Positions 17,665 to 25,881 of a stretch of DNA of 64,000 nt are shown piece after piece. Source of the DNA: Synechococcus lacustris (GTDB lineage Bacteria > Cyanobacteriota > Cyanobacteriia > PCC-6307 > Cyanobiaceae); assembly GCA_903943975.1 (NCBI GenBank), contig CAJAQB010000013.1:248001-312000 (forward strand), given 5' to 3'. Numbering within the stretch: position 1 is the first letter of the stretch; each line of letters begins with the position of its first letter. The notes under the pieces were generated by a model, which had not been told where the DNA came from, did no database searches, and saw nothing but the letters and a program-made list of their open reading frames with translations. A program made the translations under genes and the position numbers.

Positions 17665-18276
17665 TTGACCCTCACGCTCCTTGCTCGCAGCCCCCGGCAG
17701 CCCCAGCAGCGCGTGGATGATGCCCGCTTGCGTCGCTACGTCAGCCAATTTGCTGACGTTATGGAGATGCGGGCCCCGGTGGCCCAGGTGGCCAGCTACC
17801 TGGATGCCCACCAGGGTTGGTTCACCCGCTGTGCGGCGCCGATGAGCGTGCAGCCCCTCAGTGAGAACGGCTATCGGCTCAGCCTTGGCCGCTTCGGCAA
17901 CTTTGGTTTTGAGCTGGAACCCAGCATCGACCTGGAATTGCTGCCCCAAGACCTTGGGGTGTACCGGATCGAAACGATCAGCGCCACCGGTAATCCCCTG
18001 CTGAGAGATGGTTATGCCGTGGATTTCCAGGCCAGCCTGCGCCTGCAGAACGAAGGCGAGTACACCCAGGTGCAGTGGGAGCTCGACCTAGAGGTGGCGA
18101 TTCGCTTGCCGGCCTTCATCGGTGTTTTACCCGAAGCCCTGGTGCAATCCAGCGGCGACCATCTGCTCAAGCAGGTGGTGCGCCAGGTGTCCCGGCGGCT
18201 CACCTGGAAGGTGCAGGAGGATTTCCACGCCCAGGCGGGTTTGCCTTGCCCGCCTAGGCAAAGGGCCCGCTTCTAG
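17665..18276 (+). CDS. DUF1997 family protein
   Basis: 203 residues from TTG at 17665, or 187 from GTG at 17713 (VDDARLRRYVSQF). It shows a START-like alternating strand pattern (YRLSLGRFGNFGFELEPSID, VYRIETISATGNPLLRDGY) and VQWELDLEVAIRLPAFIGVLP, as in cyanobacterial and plastid DUF1997 proteins. No enzyme motif can be named. It converges with the DUF4079 gene across a short tandem-repeat array. Confidence 0.75.
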   Translation: MTLTLLARSPRQPQQRVDDARLRRYVSQFADVMEMRAPVAQVASYLDAHQGWFTRCAAPMSVQPLSENGYRLSLGRFGNFGFELEPSIDLELLPQDLGVYRIETISATGNPLLRDGYAVDFQASLRLQNEGEYTQVQWELDLEVAIRLPAFIGVLPEALVQSSGDHLLKQVVRQVSRRLTWKVQEDFHAQAGLPCPPRQRARF

Positions 18277-18285
18277 CGGTTGAGC

Positions 18286-18341
18286 CCTAGCGCTCGGTAC
18301 CTAGCGCTCGGTACCTAGCGCTAAGTCCCTAGCGCTCAGTC
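18286..18341. repeat. Four tandem 14-bp repeats between convergent genes
   Basis: Units at 18286, 18300, 18314 and 18328 share CCTAGCGCT; the first two are identical, the last two vary at the 3' end. Unit 4 contains the last codons and stop of the minus-strand DUF4079 gene, so the array was probably made by duplicating that gene's end. Each unit contains the palindrome AGCGCT. Confidence 0.9.
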
Positions 18342-18787
18342 CAGATCTTGTTGAGGATCTGCAGGCCGCTGGCTGTTTGCCAGAGAAACAGGCTCATCAC
18401 CAGCATGTTGAGCCCCACATGGGCCTTGCGGGCGATCAGGTTGCCCTGCTGCATCAGCGGTGAGAGGCCGGCGGCTAGGGCGATCAGGCCGGTCATCGCC
18501 AGCCCCACCAGCAGGTGGGGGCCCACAAACAACTTGCCGTTGTTCAGGTAGGTCACGGCCATGCCGCCGATGCTGCCGCCCACCATCACCACCAGCACCA
18601 GGCTGCCGATCAGGTAGTGGCGCTGGGCGAATTTGCCCTTGAGCAGTTGCTTGCGCTCTTCTGGGGTACCTGTGCGGGCTTTCTTGGCCTTGATCCCGAG
18701 GAAGAGGGCGTAGCCGGAGCCCGCCAGCAGGCTGCCCATCAGCAGGGGATGGAGAAAGCTGAGATAAAGGCCGAGATCCTCAGGCAT
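18329..18787 (-). CDS. DUF4079 family membrane protein
   Basis: 152 residues from ATG at 18787 (MPEDLGLYLSFLHPLLM), which removes an unlikely N-terminal extension of the longest frame. Four hydrophobic segments are visible (LLMGSLLAGSGYALFLG, LIGSLVLVVMVGGSIGGM, VGLAMTGLIALAAGLSPL, VGLNMLVMSLFLWQTASG). Conserved histidines (FLHP, RHYLIG, GPHLLVG, KAHVGLN) recall heme-binding cytochrome-b-like membrane proteins; that reading is inference. The gene lies 31 bp downstream of purH on the same strand. Confidence 0.75.
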   Translation of the reverse strand: MPEDLGLYLSFLHPLLMGSLLAGSGYALFLGIKAKKARTGTPEERKQLLKGKFAQRHYLIGSLVLVVMVGGSIGGMAVTYLNNGKLFVGPHLLVGLAMTGLIALAAGLSPLMQQGNLIARKAHVGLNMLVMSLFLWQTASGLQILNKIWTER

Positions 18788-18818
18788 CGGAAGGAAACAG
18801 ATATCGGCAGAAGCTAAT

Positions 18819-20387
18819 TCAGTGCAGAAAGTGGCGGCGGCCGGTGCAAACCATGGCCAGGCCATGGGCGTTGCAGGCGGCAATCGAATCGGCATCGCGT
18901 TTGCTGCCCCCTGGCTGGATCACGGCGCTGATGCCGTGCTTGGCGGCCAGCTGCACCGTGTCTTCAAAGGGGAAGAAGCCATCGCTGGCCAGCACCGCCC
19001 CCCGGGCCCGCTCGCCGGCGGCCCCCAGGGCAATGGCGGCGGATCCCACCCGGTTCATCTGGCCAGCCCCCACCCCCAGGGTTTGGCCATGGCGGGCCAC
19101 CAGGATGGCGTTTGAGTGCCCGTGGCGCACCACCCGCCAGGCGAAGCGCAGGTCTGCCAATTCTTCGGCGGTGGGGGCCCGTTCCGTAACCACCTGCCAG
19201 TCGGCTTCCTGGTCGGGCTCGCTGTCGCGCTGCTGGGCCAGCAGGCCGCCTAGCACCGAGCGCAGCTGCTGGGGATCGGCCCCCCGGCAGGCCTCAGCGG
19301 GCAATTCCAGCAGGCGCAGGTTGGTTTTGCCGGCCAGCAGTTGCCGGGCTTCGGCGCTGATGGCGGGGGCCACCAGGCATTCGAGGAAGAGGCCCTCCAG
19401 GCGGGCAGAGGCGGCGCCGTCGAGGGGTTGGTTGAGGGCAATGATGCCGCCAAAGGCCGACACCGGGTCAGCGGCGATCGCCCGCTCCAGGGCTTCGGCG
19501 GCGCTGGCGCCGGTGGCCACCCCACAGGGGTTGGTGTGTTTCACCACCACCGCTGCTGCCCCCTCTTCGGGGGGGAAGCGCAGCACGGTGGCCTGGGCCG
19601 CATCGAGGTCGAGCAGATTGTTGTAGCTGAGTTCCTTGCCCTGCAATTGCCGGGCCGCCCCCCAACCGGTGGCGCTGGCGCCATACCAGGCGGCCTGCTG
19701 GTGGGGGTTTTCGCCGTAGCGCAGCCCCTGACGCAGGGGTAGCTCAAGCCGCAGCGTCGCTGCGGGGCTGGCCGCCGCCTCTGGGTTGTTTTCTGGCTTG
19801 GGCTCCAGTTGGGCGGCGAGCCAATGGCTGATTGCCGTGTCGTAGGCGGCGGTGTGGCGGAAGGCCCCTAGGGCCAGCTGTTGGCGGTATTCAAGGCTGA
19901 TCGGCCCCTGGTCGAGGGCCTCGAGGAAGCCGGCGTATTGGTCGGGGCTGGTGAGGATCGACCCATGGCGATGGTTCTTGGCGGCGGCCCGCACCATGGC
20001 CGGACCACCGATGTCGATCGTTTCGATCGCCTCGTCCCAGCTCACCCCAGGGCGGGCGATGGTGGCCTCAAAGGGGTAGAGATTCACCACCACCAGGGCG
20101 ATCGCTGGGATCCCATGGGCGGCCAGATCCGCCTGGTCTGAGGCTTGATCCGGCCGCGCCAGGATGCCGCCATGGATGCGGGGGTGCAGGGTTTTTACCC
20201 GGCCGCCCAGCAGTTCTGGGGCGCCGGTGTGGTCGGCCACCTTGGTAACGGGCAAGCCAGCGGCGGCCAGGGCCTGGGCGGTGCCGCCACTGGAAAGCAG
20301 CTGGAAGCCATGGCGTTCCACTAGGGCCCGGGCCAGGACTTCAAGCCCGTCCTTGTTCGACACACTCAGCAGGGCAATCGGGGCCAT
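18819..20387 (-). CDS. purH: Bifunctional AICAR formyltransferase / IMP cyclohydrolase
   Basis: 522 residues, standard length. The N-terminal cyclohydrolase (methylglyoxal-synthase-like) domain begins IALLSVSNKDGLEVLA and includes GGRVKTLHPRIHGGIL; the C-terminal formyltransferase contains ELSYNNLLDLDAA, VVKHTNPCGVATG and QPGGSKRD. It carries out the last two steps of IMP synthesis. It is divergent from the esterase gene at 20475, with an 87-bp promoter gap. Confidence 0.97.
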   Translation of the reverse strand: MAPIALLSVSNKDGLEVLARALVERHGFQLLSSGGTAQALAAAGLPVTKVADHTGAPELLGGRVKTLHPRIHGGILARPDQASDQADLAAHGIPAIALVVVNLYPFEATIARPGVSWDEAIETIDIGGPAMVRAAAKNHRHGSILTSPDQYAGFLEALDQGPISLEYRQQLALGAFRHTAAYDTAISHWLAAQLEPKPENNPEAAASPAATLRLELPLRQGLRYGENPHQQAAWYGASATGWGAARQLQGKELSYNNLLDLDAAQATVLRFPPEEGAAAVVVKHTNPCGVATGASAAEALERAIAADPVSAFGGIIALNQPLDGAASARLEGLFLECLVAPAISAEARQLLAGKTNLRLLELPAEACRGADPQQLRSVLGGLLAQQRDSEPDQEADWQVVTERAPTAEELADLRFAWRVVRHGHSNAILVARHGQTLGVGAGQMNRVGSAAIALGAAGERARGAVLASDGFFPFEDTVQLAAKHGISAVIQPGGSKRDADSIAACNAHGLAMVCTGRRHFLH

Positions 20388-20474
20388 GGGACGGCTGGGG
20401 GAAGGGACGGGGGGCCATAGACGGGGATGGCCAGGATCTGATGGTATGGGCTGGCCCCTGGCGAGCTCTGTTAA

Positions 20475-21071
20475 ATGCGTTTAATCCTTCTGCACGGCTG
20501 GGGTGCCACTGGCGATGACCTGCTGCCGGTGGGCGAGGCCCTAGGTCAGTTGCTGGCTGCTGATCCGGCCAGCCCCAGCTTGCGGCCCCTCGAGCTGCGG
20601 CCCCTGGAGGCCCCCGATGCCCATCCGGCTGGGGCTGGGGCGCGCCAGTGGTACGACCTCAACCAAGCGGGCTGGCCCCAGCGGCCGGCGGCGGTGCGGG
20701 CCCTGGGGGAACGGCTCGACCGGGAACTGGCTGCCGCGGGCGAGGAGCCGGTGGTGGTGCTTGGTTTTTCCCAGGGGGCGGCCATGGCCCTGGAGGTGGC
20801 CCTTGGCCGGCCGGTGGCGGCGGTGATTTGCTTCAGTGGTTATCCCCACCCCGGCTGGCAGCCCCAGGGGCCAGGGCTGGCGCCGTTATTGCTGTGCCAT
20901 GGCCGCAGGGATCCGGTGGTGCCGATCACGGCCCAAGCGGAAATCCGCCGGCTGGTGGAGGCCGCTGGCGGGGAGGTGCAGCTGGAAAGCTTTGAAGGGG
21001 AACACACCATTCCCCCCGAGGGATTACTGGCGGCGGCCAGCTTCCTCAGGGGGTTGGGCTTGCGAACTTAA
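20475..21071 (+). CDS. Alpha/beta-hydrolase, phospholipase/carboxylesterase family
   Basis: 198 residues. The catalytic triad can be placed: Ser in VLGFSQGAAMALE, Asp in HGRRDPVVPI and His in EGEHTIPPEG; the N-terminal LILLHGWGATGDDLLP supplies the oxyanion region. This is the small-esterase family (acyl-protein thioesterase-like), cytoplasmic with no signal peptide. The substrate cannot be told. It converges with the DUF3155 gene 31 bp away. Confidence 0.88.
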   Translation: MRLILLHGWGATGDDLLPVGEALGQLLAADPASPSLRPLELRPLEAPDAHPAGAGARQWYDLNQAGWPQRPAAVRALGERLDRELAAAGEEPVVVLGFSQGAAMALEVALGRPVAAVICFSGYPHPGWQPQGPGLAPLLLCHGRRDPVVPITAQAEIRRLVEAAGGEVQLESFEGEHTIPPEGLLAAASFLRGLGLRT

Positions 21072-21102
21072 TCAGGGGCCTGAACAAAATCAGGGGCTCT
21101 GA

Positions 21103-21471
21103 TCAAACGAAGGCGTATTCGTACTCTTCCATCTCTTCCCAGTCGTCGGCGATGGTTTCCAGGCCGGCGAACAGGGTTTCTTCGCCAACGCTATCGACGA
21201 TCGAGCGAAGCGAGGGGAAGAGGAAGTGGTTTTCTTCGGCGTACTGGGCGCTGAACAAACCCTTTTCACCCCAGAAGAAGCGATCGGTGGTGTGTTCGTT
21301 GCGGCGCACATTGATCAGGGCCGGCGGGATCAGCGACGACTCAGAGATGTAGCGACGGGCAGCGGTAACCGGCTTGTGCTCACCGGTTTCCAGATTGAAC
21401 GTGGGCACGTGGGCCAGAACTCGTTGGCCAGCCAAACGGCGACGGCTGACGCGCTTGCGCTTCTTAGACAT
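21103..21471 (-). CDS. DUF3155 family protein
   Basis: 122 residues from ATG at 21471. The very basic N-terminus (MSKKRKRVSRRRLAGQRVLA) and acidic C-terminus (DDWEEMEEYEYAFV) are typical of the cyanobacterial DUF3155 family, which has no known function. The basic tail could contact nucleic acid or ribosomes; this is inference. Its upstream region is a 399-bp space before the divergent histidine kinase gene. Confidence 0.8.
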   Translation of the reverse strand: MSKKRKRVSRRRLAGQRVLAHVPTFNLETGEHKPVTAARRYISESSLIPPALINVRRNEHTTDRFFWGEKGLFSAQYAEENHFLFPSLRSIVDSVGEETLFAGLETIADDWEEMEEYEYAFV

Positions 21472-21870
21472 GACAGGGGCCCCTTGGGGGGGTGGCGGAA
21501 TCGGACAGAACAAGTCGCCCGGTGCCGCCTAGGCGGTCCGGTGTCGGCTCAAGGGCAGGAAACCCTGCAGCGTCCAAACGTCTGTCGACCGGAGATCTGA
21601 TCCGAAGACCAGAACCGAAAGGGTGGAAGGGAATCCGACCCGTCGACACCGTCTTTGAACGGTGCGCAGCAGGAGTTGAGCTAACCCCTGCTGTAGCCTT
21701 TTTGACGACAAAGCGCCACAAAGACCACGGTTTTGTGCTGGATCCCACTCCACGGGACCGGATTTCCGGGACTGTGAAGTATTGGTCGTAACACTCACTT
21801 TAAGGCTTTTTTCCGATTTGACAAGCCCCTTCGGCCTCAGTTTCCAAGGGCAGGAGTCTTTATTTTTCCG
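21472..21870. other. 399-bp intergenic region between divergent DUF3155 and histidine kinase genes
   Basis: No protein frame is convincing. Several short inverted repeats occur, and a run of T residues follows the CCTGCTG-type segment near 21690-21702. The length is unusual for this compact genome, so long leaders or a small RNA are possible. No tRNA, tmRNA, SRP or RNase P RNA signature was recognised. Confidence 0.4.
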
Positions 21871-22983
21871 GTGATCTCCGACCGTTTTCGGCGCCTGGTG
21901 CGCCATCAGTTGTCTCAGTTCGCCGACCGGGCGGAGTTGACAGCTCTGGGGTTGTACGTGGCCTTGCCTGTGCCAGGCGGGGAACTGCAGTTGCAGTTGG
22001 TGGGCACCTGGCCGGAGAGCGATGGTTTGCTTGAGCCCGCCGAGGCGACGGGGCCCCTGCTCATTGGCGGCGAGCAACGGCGCTGGTTGCCCCTGCGCCG
22101 CGGGACCGTGGTGATCGGTGCCCTGCGGGTGGATAGCGCCAACCTGGCCTGGCCGGAAGAGTTGCAGCAACGGCTCCAGGGGGCGACCACTGTTCTCAGT
22201 GAGGCCCGTTGCCTTGATCTTGAGCAGCAGCGGCTGCAACTGCAGCTGGACCAAGACCGGCGCCAGCGCTCGCTGCTGGTGCATCAGATGCGGAACCCGC
22301 TGGCGGCCCTGCGCACCTTCACCCAGCTGTTGCTACGCCGCCTGGAGCCCGGCGATGAGCGGCGCCTGCTGGTGGAGCATCTGCTCCAGGAGGAATTAGC
22401 CCTAGACCGTTATCTGGAGGCCCTGGACCCCCCGGAGGGGGCCGCCAGCCTGCCGGCAGCCGATGGGGCCGAGGGCCCGCTGCTGCTCCCCCCCGCCCTG
22501 GCGCCGGAGCGGCGCGAGCCCCTGGCCCCCCGGTTGGAACCATTGCTGGCCAGGGCGGCGGCAACGGCGGCCCTGCAGGGGCGGGTTTGGCAGCCCCCCA
22601 GCTGCTTACCCGAGGTGCAGGTGCCCGGGGCGGTGGTGGCGGAAATTCTGGCCAACTTGCTGGAAAATGCCTTTCGCTACAGCGATCCCACCGGGCCCCT
22701 CGGGCTCTGGTGTCGCAGCACCGGCGACAGCTTGGAACTAGCCGTTTGGGATAGCGGGCCAGCGATTGCCCCGGAGGAACGCCAACGGATCTTTGGCCGT
22801 GGCGTGCGGGGCCAAAGGGGCGAGGCCCAGGGCCTGGCGGGCAGTGGCCTTGGTTTGGCCCTGGCCCGCGACCAGGCGGAGGCCTGCGGCGGTGGCCTCG
22901 AACTGCTGGTGCCGGCTTCCCTGTTGGCGCCGGGCCTGCCGGAGGCGGGAAACGCCTTCCGGTTGCAGCTGCCGCTCAGTTGA
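21871..22983 (+). CDS. Soluble sensor histidine kinase
   Basis: 370 residues from GTG at 21871. An N-terminal GAF-like sensor region (about 1-120) has no membrane span; the HisKA box is LLVHQMRNPLAALRTF with predicted phospho-His138; the HATPase has N-box ILANLLENAFRYS, G1 VWDSGPAI and G2 GSGLGLALA. A Pro/Ala-rich linker sits between DHp and ATPase. The cognate regulator is not adjacent. It ends 4 bp from the convergent cobS stop. Confidence 0.88.
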   Translation: MISDRFRRLVRHQLSQFADRAELTALGLYVALPVPGGELQLQLVGTWPESDGLLEPAEATGPLLIGGEQRRWLPLRRGTVVIGALRVDSANLAWPEELQQRLQGATTVLSEARCLDLEQQRLQLQLDQDRRQRSLLVHQMRNPLAALRTFTQLLLRRLEPGDERRLLVEHLLQEELALDRYLEALDPPEGAASLPAADGAEGPLLLPPALAPERREPLAPRLEPLLARAAATAALQGRVWQPPSCLPEVQVPGAVVAEILANLLENAFRYSDPTGPLGLWCRSTGDSLELAVWDSGPAIAPEERQRIFGRGVRGQRGEAQGLAGSGLGLALARDQAEACGGGLELLVPASLLAPGLPEAGNAFRLQLPLS

Positions 22984-22987
22984 ATTT

Positions 22988-23743
22988 TTAGATAAACAGC
23001 CTTTGGACCCCCCAGCTGGCCCAGAGGCTGAAGGCCGCTGTCCATTCCACGCAGGCCCCGTAGCTGTCGCCGGTGTGCCCCCCCAGGCGCCGGCCCAGCT
23101 CCAGGGGCACCAGCAGCGCTGGCAGGGCACCGCCCAGGCCGGCCAGCAGGGCTGCCCAGCCCCCCAGGCTGCCGCTTAGCCCCGCGAGTAGGCCCACCAG
23201 CAGGGCGCTGGGCAGCAGTTCAGCGGCGAGCGAACCGCGGCCCTGGCGGTGGAAACCGCCGCCCCCCCCTGGCCGCAGGTAGGGGAAACAGCCAATCGCC
23301 AGCAGGGGCGCCACCCTGCCCCAAACGGCACTCCAAACCAGGGCGGCGGGGGCGGCGGGCCCGAGGCTTAACAGGGCCCCCGCCTGGAGCATCAGCACCA
23401 GCAGCCCGGCGCTGAGGCCGCTGGCGCCGATGCGGCTGTCGGCCATGGCTTCCAGCTGGCGCTTGCCGGCGGCAAGGCCATCGCCGGTGTCGAGCACCCC
23501 ATCAAAGTGCAGGCCACCACTGAGCCACAGCCCTAGGGCCAGCACCAGGGCCACCAGGGCGCCCCGGGGGCAGCCCAGCTGGGCCCCCAGCTGCCAAGTA
23601 ACTGCCTGGGCGCCGCCCAGCCCTAAGCCCACCAGGGGCGCAAAGCGGGCGATCCGCTCAAACCGGGGCCGGCAGCCGCGGGGCAGCGGCAGAATTGAAT
23701 AGAAGATCCAGCTGCCCAGCAGATCGGGCCACCAGCGGTCCAC
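22988..23743 (-). CDS. cobS: Adenosylcobinamide-GDP ribazoletransferase
   Basis: 251 residues, strongly hydrophobic, as expected for this integral membrane enzyme that joins adenosylcobinamide-GDP to alpha-ribazole late in cobamide synthesis (pseudocobalamin in picocyanobacteria). Family segments seen: SILPLPRGCRPRFERIARFAP, GLHFDGVLDTGDGLAAG with the metal-binding Asp-rich motif, and ADSRIGASGLSAGLL. Convergent with the kinase and divergent from tgt. Confidence 0.93.
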   Translation of the reverse strand: MDRWWPDLLGSWIFYSILPLPRGCRPRFERIARFAPLVGLGLGGAQAVTWQLGAQLGCPRGALVALVLALGLWLSGGLHFDGVLDTGDGLAAGKRQLEAMADSRIGASGLSAGLLVLMLQAGALLSLGPAAPAALVWSAVWGRVAPLLAIGCFPYLRPGGGGGFHRQGRGSLAAELLPSALLVGLLAGLSGSLGGWAALLAGLGGALPALLVPLELGRRLGGHTGDSYGACVEWTAAFSLWASWGVQRLFI

Positions 23744-23828
23744 CGGCTCAGGCTGCTGCTGGGGTCATTCTGCCCACCCTGGCTGCCACAACACATAGGG
23801 TTGAGGGTCGTTAAGTGACGCCCTGCTC

Positions 23829-24965
23829 GTGACTGCCTCCGCAGCTCCCTTCTCCTTTGAGCTGCTGCACCACTGTTCCCACACCAGGGCCCGCACCGGT
23901 CGTTTTCATACCCCCCACGGCGTGGTGGATACCCCGCGCTTCATGCCGGTGGGCACCGCCGCCACGGTGAAGGGCATCACCACGGAGCAGTTGGCTACCA
24001 CCGCCGCCCAGATGGTGCTGGCCAACACCTTTCACCTGCATCTCCAGCCAGGGGAATCGATCGTGGCGGCGGCGGGGGGGCTGCATCGCTTTATGGGCTG
24101 GCCGGGGCCGCTGCTCACCGATTCCGGCGGCTTTCAGGTGTTCAGCCTGGCCAGCCTTAATGCAATTAAAGAAGTGGGGGTGACCTTTCAATCCCCCCGC
24201 GATGGGGCGGTGGTGGAGCTCACCCCCGAGCGCTCGATGGAGATCCAAAACGCCCTCGGCGCCGATGTGGTGATGGCCTTTGACCAGTGCCCCCCCTATC
24301 CCGCCAGCCATGGGGAGGTGGAGGAGGCCAGCGCCCGCACCCACCGCTGGCTGGAACGCTGTGTGGCGGCCCAGGGCCGCAGCGACCAGGCCCTGTTTGG
24401 CATTGTTCAGGGGGGCTGTTTTGAAGATCTCAGGCGCCTGTCGGCGCAGGTGGTGGCTGGTTTTGACCTGCCGGGCTGTGCCATCGGTGGGGTGAGCGTC
24501 GGGGAACCGGCGGCGGCGATGCATGAGGTGGTGCGCTGGGTAACGCCGCTGTTGCCGGAGCACAAACCCCGTTATTTGATGGGGGTGGGCACCCTGCCGG
24601 AGATGGCCCAGGCGGTGGCCCATGGGGTGGATTTATTTGATTGCGTGCTGCCCACCCGGCTGGGGCGCCATGGGGCTGCCCTGGTGGGGGGAGAGCGCTG
24701 GAACCTCAAGAACGCCTGCTTCCGCCACGACCACCGGCCGCTGGATGCCAGTTGCCCTTGCTTTGCCTGCCAGCGGCACAGCCGGGCCTACCTGCATCAC
24801 CTGATTAAGAGCGATGAAATCCTTGGGCTCACCCTGCTGAGCCTCCACAACCTCACCCAACTGGTGCGTTTCACCACTGCCATGGGCCAGGCAATTCGGG
24901 AGGGCTGTTTTTCAGAGCATTTCGCTCCGTGGGAGCCGGGCTCAGAGGCCGCACACACGTGGTAG
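23829..24965 (+). CDS. tgt: tRNA-guanine transglycosylase
   Basis: 378 residues from GTG at 23829. It exchanges G34 for the queuosine precursor in GUN-anticodon tRNAs. Catalytic aspartates are in [13 protein letters not shown] and [12 protein letters not shown]; the zinc site is [16 protein letters not shown]. The N-terminal [19 protein letters not shown] strand is typical. psbK starts 29 bp downstream on the same strand. Confidence 0.96.
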   Translation: MTASAAPFSFELLHHCSHTRARTGRFHTPHGVVDTPRFMPVGTAATVKGITTEQLATTAAQMVLANTFHLHLQPGESIVAAAGGLHRFMGWPGPLLTDSGGFQVFSLASLNAIKEVGVTFQSPRDGAVVELTPERSMEIQNALGADVVMAFDQCPPYPASHGEVEEASARTHRWLERCVAAQGRSDQALFGIVQGGCFEDLRRLSAQVVAGFDLPGCAIGGVSVGEPAAAMHEVVRWVTPLLPEHKPRYLMGVGTLPEMAQAVAHGVDLFDCVLPTRLGRHGAALVGGERWNLKNACFRHDHRPLDASCPCFACQRHSRAYLHHLIKSDEILGLTLLSLHNLTQLVRFTTAMGQAIREGCFSEHFAPWEPGSEAAHTW

Positions 24966-24993
24966 CGTCCAGCCACTGCATGGTTGCACCACA

Positions 24994-25137
24994 ATGGTGA
25001 ACGCTGTTCTGCCCCTGTTGGCCCAGCTTCCCGAGGCCTATCGGGCCTTTGGGCCACTTGTGGACATTCTGCCGATCATTCCCCTCTTCTTCCTGTTGCT
25101 TGCCTTTGTTTGGCAGGCTTCCGTGGGTTTCCGCTAA
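24994..25137 (+). CDS. psbK: Photosystem II reaction centre protein K
   Basis: 47 codons: a short cleavable leader ([11 protein letters not shown]), then [20 protein letters not shown] and the single membrane helix ending in [10 protein letters not shown], an almost textbook PsbK. The mature protein (about 37 residues) binds at the edge of the PSII core near CP43. The last 62 nt are overlapped by the convergent WecG-type gene. It follows tgt closely and may share its transcript, though a strong photosystem gene would be expected to have its own promoter. Confidence 0.96.
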   Translation: MVNAVLPLLAQLPEAYRAFGPLVDILPIIPLFFLLLAFVWQASVGFR

Positions 25138-25849
25138 GCACCGCCAGGGCAAATTCCGGCAGGGTGAGCATGCGCCGCCAGCGGCTGGGTTCCTGAATCA
25201 GGCGGTAGAGCCATTCGATCCGCAGGGCTCCCATCCAGAGGGGGGCCCTTTTCTTTTGGCCAGACCACACATCAAAACTGCCGCCCACCCCCATCCAGAG
25301 CCCCGGTTGGCCCTGGTGCAGGCGTTCGATCCAGGTTTCCTGGCGGGGTACGCCTAGGGCGGCCAGCACCAGATCGGGCTTGAGTTCCTGCAGTTGTCGC
25401 TCCAGCTCCGGCCACACCTCGGCGGGTTGGAAGCCGTGCAGGGCCAGCACCAGTTGCAACCCCGGATGGAGCTGGGGTAGCCGTTTTACCAATTCCTCCA
25501 TCACCTGGGGGGAGGCCCCCACCAGGGCCACCCGCCAGCCCTGGCGGGCCCCATGGGCCAGCAGGTTGTGGGCTAGCTCGATGCCGGGGCTGCGCCGCAC
25601 CCGCACCCCCTGGCGCCCCAGGGCCCACACCACGCCCGCCCCATCGGGGATCACCAGCTCGGCCTGGCGGATCACCCGGCCGAGCTCGGGCTGGGCCAGG
25701 GCGGTCATGGTCATTTCGGCATTGAGGGTCACCAGTTGGCCGCCGCCGCGGCCATGGAGCTCAATGGCCGCGGCCAAAATGTCGGGGCAAATGTCCACCG
25801 GCAGACCGAGCACCTCCCTGCGTTGCTTGTCGGTGGCGGTGGCTGCCAT
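25076..25849 (-). CDS. WecG/TagA/CpsF family glycosyltransferase
   Basis: 257 residues from ATG at 25849; the longest frame extends upstream over the start of the GH15-like gene and is unlikely. Family blocks are present: [34 protein letters not shown]-type ([19 protein letters not shown]), [28 protein letters not shown] and [17 protein letters not shown]. It transfers an N-acetylmannosaminyl-type sugar to a lipid-linked acceptor in surface-polymer synthesis. Its C-terminal tail is antisense to the last third of psbK. Confidence 0.93.
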   Translation of the reverse strand: MAATATDKQRREVLGLPVDICPDILAAAIELHGRGGGQLVTLNAEMTMTALAQPELGRVIRQAELVIPDGAGVVWALGRQGVRVRRSPGIELAHNLLAHGARQGWRVALVGASPQVMEELVKRLPQLHPGLQLVLALHGFQPAEVWPELERQLQELKPDLVLAALGVPRQETWIERLHQGQPGLWMGVGGSFDVWSGQKKRAPLWMGALRIEWLYRLIQEPSRWRRMLTLPEFALAVLSGNPRKPAKQRQATGRRGE

Positions 25850-25881
25850 GGCTGAATTGCTTACGGAGCAGAATCTGGCTG

